In this document: one piece after another, positions 9,922 to 18,910 of the stretch
Numbering within the stretch: the first letter of the stretch is position 1
How the letters are laid out: each line of letters starts with the position of its first letter
DNA from: Chlamydomonas sphaeroides
Taxonomy: Eukaryota; Chlorophyta; Chlorophyceae; Chlamydomonadales; Chlamydomonadaceae
Reading direction: 5' to 3'
Length of the DNA: 48,298 bases
Assembly: GCA_001662425.1 (NCBI GenBank)
Contig: BDDC01000412.1
Coordinates: forward strand, 3,975 to 52,272
Program-made: the position numbers and the translations under genes
Notes under the pieces: generated by a model
Seen by the model: the letters and a program-made list of their open reading frames with translations, nothing else
Told to the model about the DNA's origin: nothing
The model's database searches: none

Positions 9922-10730
9922 TACGATCCGGAGCTGTTCCCCGGCCTCATCTACCGCATGGAGCAGCCCAAGATCGTGCTGCTCACTTTCGTGTGGGGCA
10001 AGGTGGTGCTCACAGATGCGGCGGCAGCGCGCCCGCTGCGTGCGGGCCGCTGCCGCTTGTGGCCCTGGGCGCAGCTTGTTGGGCGCTCCGCCTGGGTGAC
10101 GACGCAGTGCCCCTCCGTGACACCGTGACTTGGCTGCGGCCAGGAGGCTTCGAGCTGCAAATTGTTTGGGAGCCGGCCGTCGCTGTCGCCGTTGGAATAA
10201 TATCAGCTCCCCTTCGCGGCTGTGGGCCTATGGACCTATGGACCTACCCCGAACCCCAAGCTAGCCTGCCGCCCCTGCCCCCGCCCGAACACGCATTAGG
10301 CTTCACTGCTCGCATTCATAACGCACCTACCTGCCTGCCTGCCTGACGGCCTGACTGTCTGCTAGGTGCCAAGACGCGCGGCGCGGTCTACCAGATCTTC
10401 ATCAGCATCTATTCCACGCTCATGTTGCACAGGAAGGGCAAAATGGCCGCGCCCTTCTCGACGCCTCAACCCATCGCGCGCCCGCAGCTCGAGCAGCAGC
10501 GTGGTTCCTGCGTGCAAGCGGTCGCGACGGCGGCGCAGGCAGCGGCGCCGCACGCAGGCCACGGCTGCGACACTTACGCCGCCGCCTCCTGCACGTACAG
10601 CCCCTCCACCGGAGCCGGAGCCGGAGCCGAAGCCGGCCCACTGGGTGCCGCCAGCCTCGGCACAGCGCTACGCCCTGTTGAACACGGCAGACGCCTATGT
10701 GCCAGCGCCATCACATCGGCGCTAGCATAA
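9922..10730 (+). pseudogene. Truncated TBP pseudogene D (copy of exons 5 and 6)
   Basis: Positions 9922-10015 are a 94-nt copy of TBP-C exon 5 with only about four differences inside the exon. It still encodes ELFPGLIYRM and KIVLLTFVWGK, so both second-repeat Phe remain. The donor that is GT in TBP-C (14866) is AT here (10016-10017). The exon 6 copy starts at 10366 after a TAG acceptor and encodes GAKTRGAVYQIF and KGKMAAPF. The homologous Pro-rich tail, ending DAYVPAPSHRR at 10725, is in a different frame from the core, so a frameshift lies between about 10470 and 10590. Exons 1-4 are absent. The high identity suggests a recent duplication from TBP-C. I consider it non-functional. Confidence 0.85.
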
Positions 10731-11834
10731 TGAGCGACGTGCGTCGCTGTTGGGCTCGCAGCAGCAAACGGGGAATGCAGCTGTCATCCATTACAACACT
10801 GGGGGGTAGTCCGGCTCAGAGAGCTGGCGCTGTGGCTGTTGGATGGGGGGCGACGCAGCTAAGCCTGTGCTAGTGTAGCAGGGTCGCGGCTTCAGCGAGC
10901 CCGCTTCAGCAAGCACGCAGTGGGTGTCGCGGTCGTGCTTCTGTAGTAACCGAACCGCTGCTCCCAAACCCATGAGGACCCCCGTCTGACGGCCACCCCG
11001 CCCATTGCCACGCAGCCGGGATCGCAGATAGAGATACGGCTAGGCCGAGGCCAGAGCAGCACAGCAGGCCGGCTTTGTCACATGCCATAAGGTGTTACAG
11101 ACCAGAGGCACCCAGAGCAAGGTACATGCAACATCCACAGGCCTCGCCCTTTGCCGCAAGTGCGCCCTCTGCATCGTGACCCTCTACGCCTGGGTTGGCG
11201 CTTGTAACCCCTGTCGCCCTGCCATACCGATACCTTGCGCCCACTCCCGCGCTGCCCCACTTATGCTGATGCGGCCCACACGGGCGAAGCCGCCGCAGTC
11301 GCACACCTGCACCTGGCCCGCCAGCATCCAGCATCCCGCGCAGCAGCCCGCACCCGCCTGTCCGCACATGTCCGAATCCGTTCAATGCCGCCACCACCGG
11401 CCCCCCGCCACGTCACCGCGCCTGGCACTACCAGCAAGACCACACGGCACGTCCCATGGGTCGCCACCGCAGCGGCAGCTCACCGTGGCCTACGCCGCAT
11501 GCATGCCTCCCCGTTGCCAGCTGGCACCAAGGCTAAGGGCGTGCCGCACCGCCTCCAGCTATCTCCGCAAGCACACATGGCCCGGTGGCCAGCGCCAGGG
11601 CGCGCAAAGCCATGCGCTCCGCCCTGCCCTCCGCCACCGCCACCGCACGGCGCGGGTCCGCCTGCAGACGTCACAGCCCCCGGCGGCACGCCGTCTGGCC
11701 AGCGGCACAGCTGGCAGCTTCCGCTAGGCGGTTCGAAGCAGCCAACTGCGTCCGAGCCGCTCCGGGCCGAGCGCTGGCGTCCGAAGCATGCCGCTCGTCG
11801 CGGCTGCGATACACAGTCTGATCAACACGGCCAG
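10731..11834. other. Intergenic region between pseudogene D and the RPB9 3' end
   Basis: About 1.1 kb in which no domain, RNA gene or mobile element is recognisable. Open frames here are Pro/Arg/Ala-rich and look like by-products of high GC content. Confidence 0.5.
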
Positions 11835-12191
11835 CTACACATAGTCGCGCCACTTCTCCTTGCAGGCCACGCAGTGAAAATACAGCGTCATGCCCTGCTC
11901 CGTGGGCTCCGACACGAACACGGCCTCGTTGTGGTTGCACTTGGGGCAGCGCACGTCTCGTGTGCGCGGCAGCGTGGGGTCCGCCGTGACGTCGTAGAGC
12001 GTAGTGATGCGGTCCTTCTCGTCCACGACGGTGGCGTGGACGTACACGCACCACTCGGCGGGGTCCGCTTGCACGCAGTAGTTGCAAGTCTTGCAGTAAT
12101 ACTCGAGCACGCGCCGCTCCTTGTCCTCACGTGGATACAGCAGGTCGTTTGTTTCGGGGCAGAACTTGAGGCCTCGCTTCCGCGCAGCCAT
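11835..12191 (-). CDS. RPB9: DNA-directed RNA polymerase II subunit RPB9
   Basis: A single uninterrupted 118-aa frame has the full family length. RPB9 is the small zinc subunit at the jaw of RNA polymerase II, involved in start-site choice, elongation and proofreading. The N-terminal ribbon has the family motif LYPREDKE and a CKTC pair (residues 33-36). The DPTLPRT linker signature is present. The C-terminal ribbon has CPKCNHNEAVF and CVACKEKW with all four Cys. In the first ribbon the usual FCxxC knuckle reads FCPET, so one zinc-ligand Cys is Thr. An extra Cys follows in CKTCNYC and might substitute. The gene is intronless although its neighbours have 5-17 introns. It lies head-to-head with TBP-C, 633 bp apart. 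Confidence 0.94.
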   Translation of the reverse strand: MAARKRGLKFCPETNDLLYPREDKERRVLEYYCKTCNYCVQADPAEWCVYVHATVVDEKDRITTLYDVTADPTLPRTRDVRCPKCNHNEAVFVSEPTEQGMTLYFHCVACKEKWRDYV

Positions 12192-12824
12192 CGGGGCAGC
12201 GCGGCGGCAGCGCGGGCGTGCCCGTGAAGCGTGTGGGTATGCGCGGCCGCCTGGGCCGCTTTAACTCTCTACTGTGAAGTTATGTAGAACTACGCTAACG
12301 GATATCAGCAAGGCGATACAAGAAGGCGAAGGACGGGACAATCTAGAAACGCGTTCTGCGTATCAGTTATGTGTGGCAGCAAAGCAAATAAAAGCACTGT
12401 CCTCTGGTGCAGCGGCGGGGTGGCAGGGATGACCTCCTGCTGAATCGGGAACAAGGCTTTTTTCGCGGGATGGTGAATGCTCATCATCAGCGTGTGCTGC
12501 ACTGCATCACCGCACTCCTGTGGCACCTGCATACGACCAAGCCACGCACACAAGCCTTGCCAAGCAGAGCGACTTGTGCCACGTTTGCGTCTGCAGCGCT
12601 TGCTAGCCACCTTCACTTCTCCCGTCCCGCTTGTCGAAGGACATTCAGTCTTATCGGCACACTGTAGTACCACTGAACGGACGCCAGACTTCGGGACGTA
12701 TTACTTAGTCGCTGGCACGCTCCCGACTCCGCGCCGCAACGCTGTTGGCGCTTAGCCGCTCGCTTGGCCCGCTCCTTATCGCCTTCTGTGGTGCTGCTTG
12801 AGCGCGGCCCTCGCTAAAGCCGCG
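12192..12824. promoter_or_regulatory. Shared divergent promoter region of RPB9 and TBP-C
   Basis: The 633 bp between the two start codons must hold promoters of both transcription genes. It has AT-richer patches, for example AAATAAAAG near 12387, but no clear TATA box close to either gene. Co-regulation through a common region is an inference from the head-to-head layout. Confidence 0.45.
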
Positions 12825-15505
12825 ATGTCTGGGGCGGGCCCTAGCACCGCGGCGCCAGCGCCAGAAGCTGCGCCTGCGGTCAACCCAGCTGTTCTAGCTG
12901 CCTCAATTGAGGCGGAGATGGCGGCGCACGTCTCAGGTATCAGGCCGCAGCTGCAGAACGTGGTGGCCACGGTGAACCTGGGCACCAAGCTTGACCTGAA
13001 GGAGATCGCAATGAACGCACGAAACGCCGAGTACAATCCCAAGGTGAGCCTTGGGTGCGCCTGCGGCTCGCCGGGCGGTGGGGGGCCGGCGGGCGCGGGG
13101 CGCGGGTTCAGCACGTGTCGGTGCCGTACCAAGTTGCTACCTTTGGTGAGCGGCTTTCGTTTACGCTTGGGACACATTCAGCACTGTGGCGGAGGGTGGA
13201 CTTGAAAAGCGCGCGGCAAGCTCCAAAGGCGCATACCGCAGCGCGGAGGGCTCACCGCCCACAACCGGCGTGGGGTCAACAGTCGACAGCGCGGGTGGAG
13301 CGAACAGGGGTCGAACCACGATGACTGATACGGAACGCCGACGCGCCGACGCGCACGCTAATTCAAAGGTAGCTGCGGGGCTCCTGGCAAACATGGTCCT
13401 GGCAAACACGGTCCACGCTGCCGCTGGCTGACTGGCTCACGCGCAGCACAAGGCCAAGCAATAGCCCCGCAACTCACGCCCCGACCTGACCTAGCCGATG
13501 TTTCGCCGGGTTGCAGGCGGCCTGCAGTCGGGAAGCCCTGCCTCCCCACGCTACAAAGTTGCAAACTAAATCGTTACTCTTATGGTACATCCCTCCCCGT
13601 CCTCCTCGTCTCTGCTAGCCAGTCGCGCCCTCCCCCCAACGCGCCCGCTATGCCCAGCGCCGGCCTTGCGTTGCTATGCTCGTCCGGCGTTCACCCCTCT
13701 TGGCCCCGGTCTTGGCCGCCGCCCGCGCAGCGTTTCGCCGCCGTCATCATGCGTATCCGGGAGCCCAAGACCACGGCGCTCATCTTTGCGTCCGGCAAGA
13801 TGGTGGGTGGCCTTTGCGCCCGAGCCTGCGCCAGCCTGGGCGCGGCTTCACACGGCCTCGGCAATCCGTGCGCCCGTGCGCCAATAAGAATGGCTTGGCC
13901 ACGCTTGGCCTGATCCTGCAGCGGTGTGTCGCCTGCCCCGCACCAGCGGCCCATGCAAGCAGCAGGGCTGAGCTGCTGGCTGCCGCTGCCGCGCAGGTGT
14001 GCACGGGCGCCAAGAGCGAGGAGGACTCGCGCACGGCAGCCCGACGCGTGAGTGCTGCTGCTGCGCGGGGCGTGCTCCCTGGTCGGGGAGGGGGCGTTGC
14101 TTGCGGACTGGGGCTGGGCGGGGCGGTGTGCGCTGCGGCATGCCGCTACTTGGGCGGCCCGACGGCAGGGCAAACGGCAGTGGCAGTCCTCCGTGTCAGG
14201 CGTCGAGAGGCCTGGACGCATGGCGCAGTCTCCTACGCAGCGCCAGTCAGCACCCTTGGTCGCGGCACAGTGCCAGTCATGCACTTCCAAGCGGGGTGGT
14301 GCAGCACTGGCAATCGGCAGCCCGTGTGGGTGTAGGCTAGAGAGCCCCAGCGCCTGAGGCTGATGTGCGGCAAAGCCGGGGTCACCAGACACGCCACGCT
14401 AGCGGCGGTGGGTGCTTAAAGGTCAGACGCCAGCGTACGTGGCTGACAGGTACTTGTCTTGCACTGTTCGTGCCATGACTCCTGCATGTCCGCAGTACGC
14501 CAAGATTGTGCAGAAGCTGGGCTTCCCGGCTACTTTCAAGGAGTTCAAGATCCAGAACATTGTGGGCTCCTGCGACGTCAAGTTCCCCATCCGGCTCGAG
14601 GGACTCAACATCTCGCACTCGCTTTTCTGCAGCGTAAGCCACCCCGCGGCGCCCGCCTCCTGTGCCTGTGCCCCTGCCAGCCGGCTGCTCTAGCCCCGCA
14701 GCTCCTCCGCTGTGGCTCGCGGGTGTGGCCGACGCTCCGCTGCTGCTGCCCCCGCTCTGCTCCGCCCCCAGTACGAGCCGGAGCTGTTCCCCGGCCTCAT
14801 CTACCGCATGAAGCAGCCCAAGATCGTGCTGCTCATCTTCGTGTCGGGCAAGGTGGTGCTCACAGGTGCGGCTGCGCACTCCTAGGCACCCATCAAGGCG
14901 GACGGACTCCGAAACCTGGCCGGCCCGTGTCTGCGGCGGCGTTCGCGGCTGCCTTGCTTGGGCCCATGATCCACGGGCACCGCTCAGCGGCAGCGCAGCG
15001 TGGTTCGGGTTCTAGCCGAGGGGGGCACGCTGGCCGGCATGCAGCGCAGGCTACGGTACCGAGGTTAAAGTGAAGGGCGGTGTTTGCGTGCCGGCATGGG
15101 GCCGGCGCAGCCGTACTGACATGGCCCCACTCTGCCTTTGTCCGTGCCTGCCTGCCAGGCGCCAAGACGCGCGGTGAGATCTACCAGGCCTTCATGAACA
15201 TCTACCCCACGCTCCTCCAGTACAAGAAGGGCGACATGGCGGCGCCGCCCTCGCGCGCGCTGCCGGCGACGCGCCAGGGCGAGGCGATCGAGCAGCCCGC
15301 GGCGACGATGCCGCCGCCGCCGCAGCCCGCCGCGGCGATGATGCCGCCGCCGCCGCCGGTGGCGCCCACGCCCGTGGCGCCCACGCCGGTGGCGGCCACG
15401 CCGGCACCGGATCCCATGCTCTACGTGCCGCCGCCCACGCCGCGGCACCCGGGCCTGGCGCCCACGCCCAGCATGCACCTGCCTCCGGCGTCGCCGCGGC
15501 GCTAG
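12825..15505 (+). CDS. TBP: TATA-binding protein TBP (canonical, gene C) with Pro-rich C-terminal tail
   Basis: Six exons join in phase: 12825-13043, 13731-13802, 13997-14047, 14496-14633, 14772-14865 and 15159-15505, giving 306 aa. TBP binds and bends TATA DNA and nucleates initiation by all nuclear RNA polymerases, as part of TFIID, SL1-like complexes and TFIIIB. The saddle covers residues about 38-218. Repeat 1 has LQNVVATVNLG, RFAAVIMRIREPKTTALIF and FASGKM. Repeat 2 has FKIQNIVGSCDVKFPIRLEG, YEPELFPGLIYRMK and VLLIFVSGK. All four intercalating Phe (75, 92, 166, 183) and the TFIIB-contact YEPEL are present. Unlike ordinary TBPs, which end just after the second repeat, about 88 residues follow. 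They are rich in Pro/Ala with PPPPP runs, APTPVAPTPV repeats and (S/T)P sites. The ATG at 12825 is the first in frame. Introns 1 (687 bp), 3 (448 bp) and 5 (293 bp) contain no recognisable gene. Confidence 0.97.
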
Positions 15506-16416
15506 AGCCTGCCGGGCGTGGTGGCCTGGGAGGGGACTGGATTGCCACGTCCGCTGGTGCAACCGCTGGCGTCGTGCGGCGGGACCATGTGTCTTGCGGC
15601 GACGGGCTTCGGGAGCCCGCTGGGTGCACCCGGGTGCTGGAGGACCGATAGGGAGTCTGTGTGCGCATGGAGTGCCGTACGGCTTGCTTCGTCCTTGCGA
15701 CGAGAGCTGGCGCTGTAGCCGGTGACGGACAAGGGGGATGGGGTGCTGTAGCGCAGGGACGTTTCGGGAGTGTTAGGGAGTGTTAGGTGCCGCCCGCCGG
15801 CGGCGGCTGGCCGCCGTGCAGGGTGTTGGCGAGGCTCGCAGGGTAGCGCAACGTAGGCAGTAGCAGGCACGCAGGCGTAGGTTGGCGCTCAGGCGCCGGA
15901 TTGGAAATCGCATGGTGTTTGTGTTTCGTTGGGGGGCAGGTGCTGTGGCTGTAGCTGCTTTGTGGGTGGGGCTGGGCGGTGCGGGGCAGCATTCGTGCTG
16001 CCTCGGGTCTGTTGGCTGGCGACAGCAGGCCGTTTGCGGCCCCGGCCTGTGGTACTGTGTGGATGCTCGTGTTACAGGACTGCTGATGCGGGCAGTCAGG
16101 GAAGGTGAGGGATTGGAGCCGTGCCGGGCGCGGTCTAGGAGGGCCCGTGAAGGCACGCAGCGTCGTGTAGGGCCTTGTCGCCTCAGGCTGCGCTGCCTTG
16201 CAATGTTATGATACTTGCGAGCAGTAAGTATTGAAGGAAGTCGGGAGGGCCATACGACCCATGTGCTGTGCGCTCCTGCGCGCCCACGGCGTCCAGGGGC
16301 GTCCCAGCTGGTCCCAGTGCCCAGGGTGCTGGCCGTTGGCTCTGAAGCAAAGCTGGGTTCGTGGCGACCCATATCCACGCTTGAGCACAGGCGCCCAACA
16401 ATACATATCAGCTACT
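15506..16416. other. Intergenic region between TBP-C and FKBP
   Basis: Contains the 3' flank of TBP and the 5' flank of the FKBP gene. The 10-mer GGGAGTGTTA is directly repeated at 15766-15785. An in-frame upstream ATG at 16261 could extend the FKBP N-terminus, but that stretch does not look like a transit peptide. Nothing else is recognised. Confidence 0.5.
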
Positions 16417-18910
16417 ATGTGGACTTCCGCGAAAACGCTCAAGTCGGGGGCGAGCCCCAAGTCGGCCGCGTTGGCTTGCAGCGCACGTCAGCCCTACTCG
16501 GCACGCCTGCCTCGCGCTACCCGCGCAGCCAGCCATGATAACGTAGCTGCATCAATTGCTTGTGCTGACTCGCTGACGACAAGCAACGTCGATCGTCGCG
16601 CAGCGCTTGGCCTCATCGCTGCGTCCGCGCTTACTCTGGCCGGCCCTCGCGCAGCGCGCGCAGACGACTTTGTTACGCTGCCCTCGGGACTCAAACTCCT
16701 GACCATCAGGTTTGGCCTTCGTGGCGCTAGGCACAAGTGCCTACCCGAACCCTCCATCCCCGCAGCCCCTGCCGGCACTGCTCACAGCTAGTCCCCTGTC
16801 TTCCCCCCCCTATCCGAAGCGTAAAATCCCGTGACCGCGGCTGCCCTGGTGCGCAGGGAGGGCGAGGGCCCTACGCCACAGCCTGGCGACACCGTGGTCG
16901 TGCACTGGGCCGGCTTCACCAAAGGCTACCAGGGTAGGCCCGCCACGCGCCGCCGGTATTTGTCTGTGCACCACGGCGCCTCGGATACTGCGAAGCGCTT
17001 TTGCGTGGACATGGCAGACCTGCAGGCGGCCGCAAGGGGGTCCCGCCCTGCCGCGTGCTGTGAGCCTGACCCTCAATCTGCCCGCCGCTTCGCATCAACT
17101 GCCGCGCCACACCTTGCCCAAGCATCCCTTTCCTGTGCCCGCCCTCCTGCGCATGCCCTCTCCGCGTCCCCCGGTGCCTTCGGCCGCGCCCTCTTCCTGC
17201 GCGGCACAGGAAAGGTGGGCGCAGCACCCCGCCAAGAGACGCGCCCCGCCAGCGGACTTGCGCCTGGCGGGCCATGTGCAAGGGGCGGCTGGGCCCGGGC
17301 TGCCCTGGCCACCCGGCACACATGCAGCATGCACATGCGGAAGGCCCTGCAGCAACGGCATGCACGCGGTCCAAACACCTCACGTGCTGCCCCCTCCCTG
17401 CCTCCCGCCCCCGCAGCGCATTGAGAACACCAGCGTGCGCGATGAGCCGTACGAATTCAAGCTGGGCGCGGGCCAGGTGGCTGGGTTGCGGGGCGGGGGC
17501 GGCGTAGGCACACAGGCCTCACGTGTGGCGAGGCGGCCCGCGGACACGCCTCCATGCATACCAAGCCCATCGCGGCAGGCCTGGCAGGCACAGCCCGCAC
17601 AGCGGCGTCACAAAGAGAGGCCGCGCTGCTCACACACGCGGGCATATCACTTTTCTAAAGACATGAACACACGCCATGATGTGCTGACGCCGCCCCCGCC
17701 CGCCGCCCCGTCAGGCCATCCCTGCGTTCGAGCTGGCGGTGCAGGCCATGCGGGTGGGAGGTGAGCAGCCGCGGGCGCCATCCGCGACACACACCCGGGT
17801 CCATCCGCACGCCGCCATCGCACCGGCACATCCACACGCCGTAAGGCGCCGTAACTGGCCGCTCCCCTGGCGGGCTTGGCTGGTGCCGCACCATGCCAGC
17901 GGTGCGCTCGCGCGCTCAACACTGCCCACACGTGCCCCACGCGCAGGGGTGCGTGCTGCAAACCCTCGGTTCCCCTCGTGAGCCCCATCCCCCCAACCCG
18001 TGCTGCCAAACACCGTGCACCTGGCCAGGCATCGCGCGCGTGGAGGTGCCCGGCGAGCTGCCACAGCTGGGCTACCCGCTGGACCGCAACGAGCGCTTCA
18101 CGGGCGAGCTGGTGTCGTCGGACCTCAAGGTCTACAAGTACAAGTGCGCGCGGGGTGGGGTGGGATGCTGGGGCTGCTGCCTGCGGCTGCGCACCGACCT
18201 GGCGGCCGCACAGCGCGCGGCGATGCGGCAGGTGCTAGCGGCCGTGTGCGGGGTCGGGAGTGGGGGCCGCGAGGCTCAACAAGTGCGTCGCAGCCCGGGC
18301 GTGGCGATGGCGTCGAGGCGAGGCGAGGTGAGGGATATGCTGTGACAGGCCTGCAGTGACATGCTTGATGCGGATGCTGACGCTGCCGCCTCGTGCGCCT
18401 GGGTGGCCCCCGCCAGGCTGGGCCCGCAGCCGTCGGAGCTGGGCGGTCAGCGTGCGCTGGGTGAGCGTATGTGCCGGGATGCGCGCAGGGGGAAGGAGGT
18501 GGGGTGTGGGCGGACACTAGGAACGCGGTGAGGGCAGTGATGCCCAAATTGACGCGCACAGGAGACAGAATCACGGGGTTAGGAAGCGGGCAGCGAGCCC
18601 CGTTCAGGGCACCGTGCAGTACGAGGCCCCGCTGCGGCGGTAGCCCGCCCCTCGAGCCTTGGAGCGCCGCCAAGCCGTGGACGCCACCCATGGGCCCTAC
18701 ATCCGATGCCGCAGCGCGCAACGGCGGCACCATGCGTGCGGGCTGTCCTGCCACGCGGCCCGAGTGCGACACCCACGCCTCTCACGCAGCGTCGCCTGCA
18801 TGGCGGTGTGTGCCCGTGCCGCAGACTTCGTGCTCGACAACAAGACCCTGCAGGACTTCAACCGCACGCTGCTGCTGGACATCAAGCTGCTGGCGGTGCG
18901 CCGCAAGTAG
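16417..18910 (+). CDS. FKBP-type peptidyl-prolyl isomerase, predicted thylakoid-lumen protein
   Basis: Exons 16417-16709, 16857-16933, 17417-17476, 17715-17760, 18029-18143, 18417-18460 and 18825-18910. The N-terminus from the ATG at 16417 looks like a bipartite targeting signal. A Ser/Ala/Arg-rich stroma-targeting stretch is followed by a twin-arginine motif (Arg60-Arg61), a hydrophobic stretch and an ARA cleavage site (residues 80-82) before DDFVTLPSGLK. The FKBP fold follows: GDTVVVHWAGF, TSVRDEPYEFKLGAGQ, AIPAFELAVQAMRVGG, ARVEVPGELPQLGYP, PQPSELGGQRALDFV and a final LLLDIKLLAVRR strand. It would catalyse prolyl cis-trans isomerisation or act as a chaperone in the lumen. Several aromatic active-site residues of classical FKBP12 are not evident, as in many plant lumenal FKBPs, so activity may be weak. 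The junction between the second and third exons listed does not keep phase (see findings). Confidence 0.9.

Noticed and set aside
13305..13322. tRNA T-arm-like GGGTCGAACCAC in TBP-C intron 1
   Set aside because: No matching D-arm, anticodon arm or acceptor stem could be drawn around it.
15766..15790. Telomere-like repeat GTGTTAGGGAGTGTTAGG
   Set aside because: Only two imperfect units, not the TTTAGGG or TTTTAGGG arrays of green algae.
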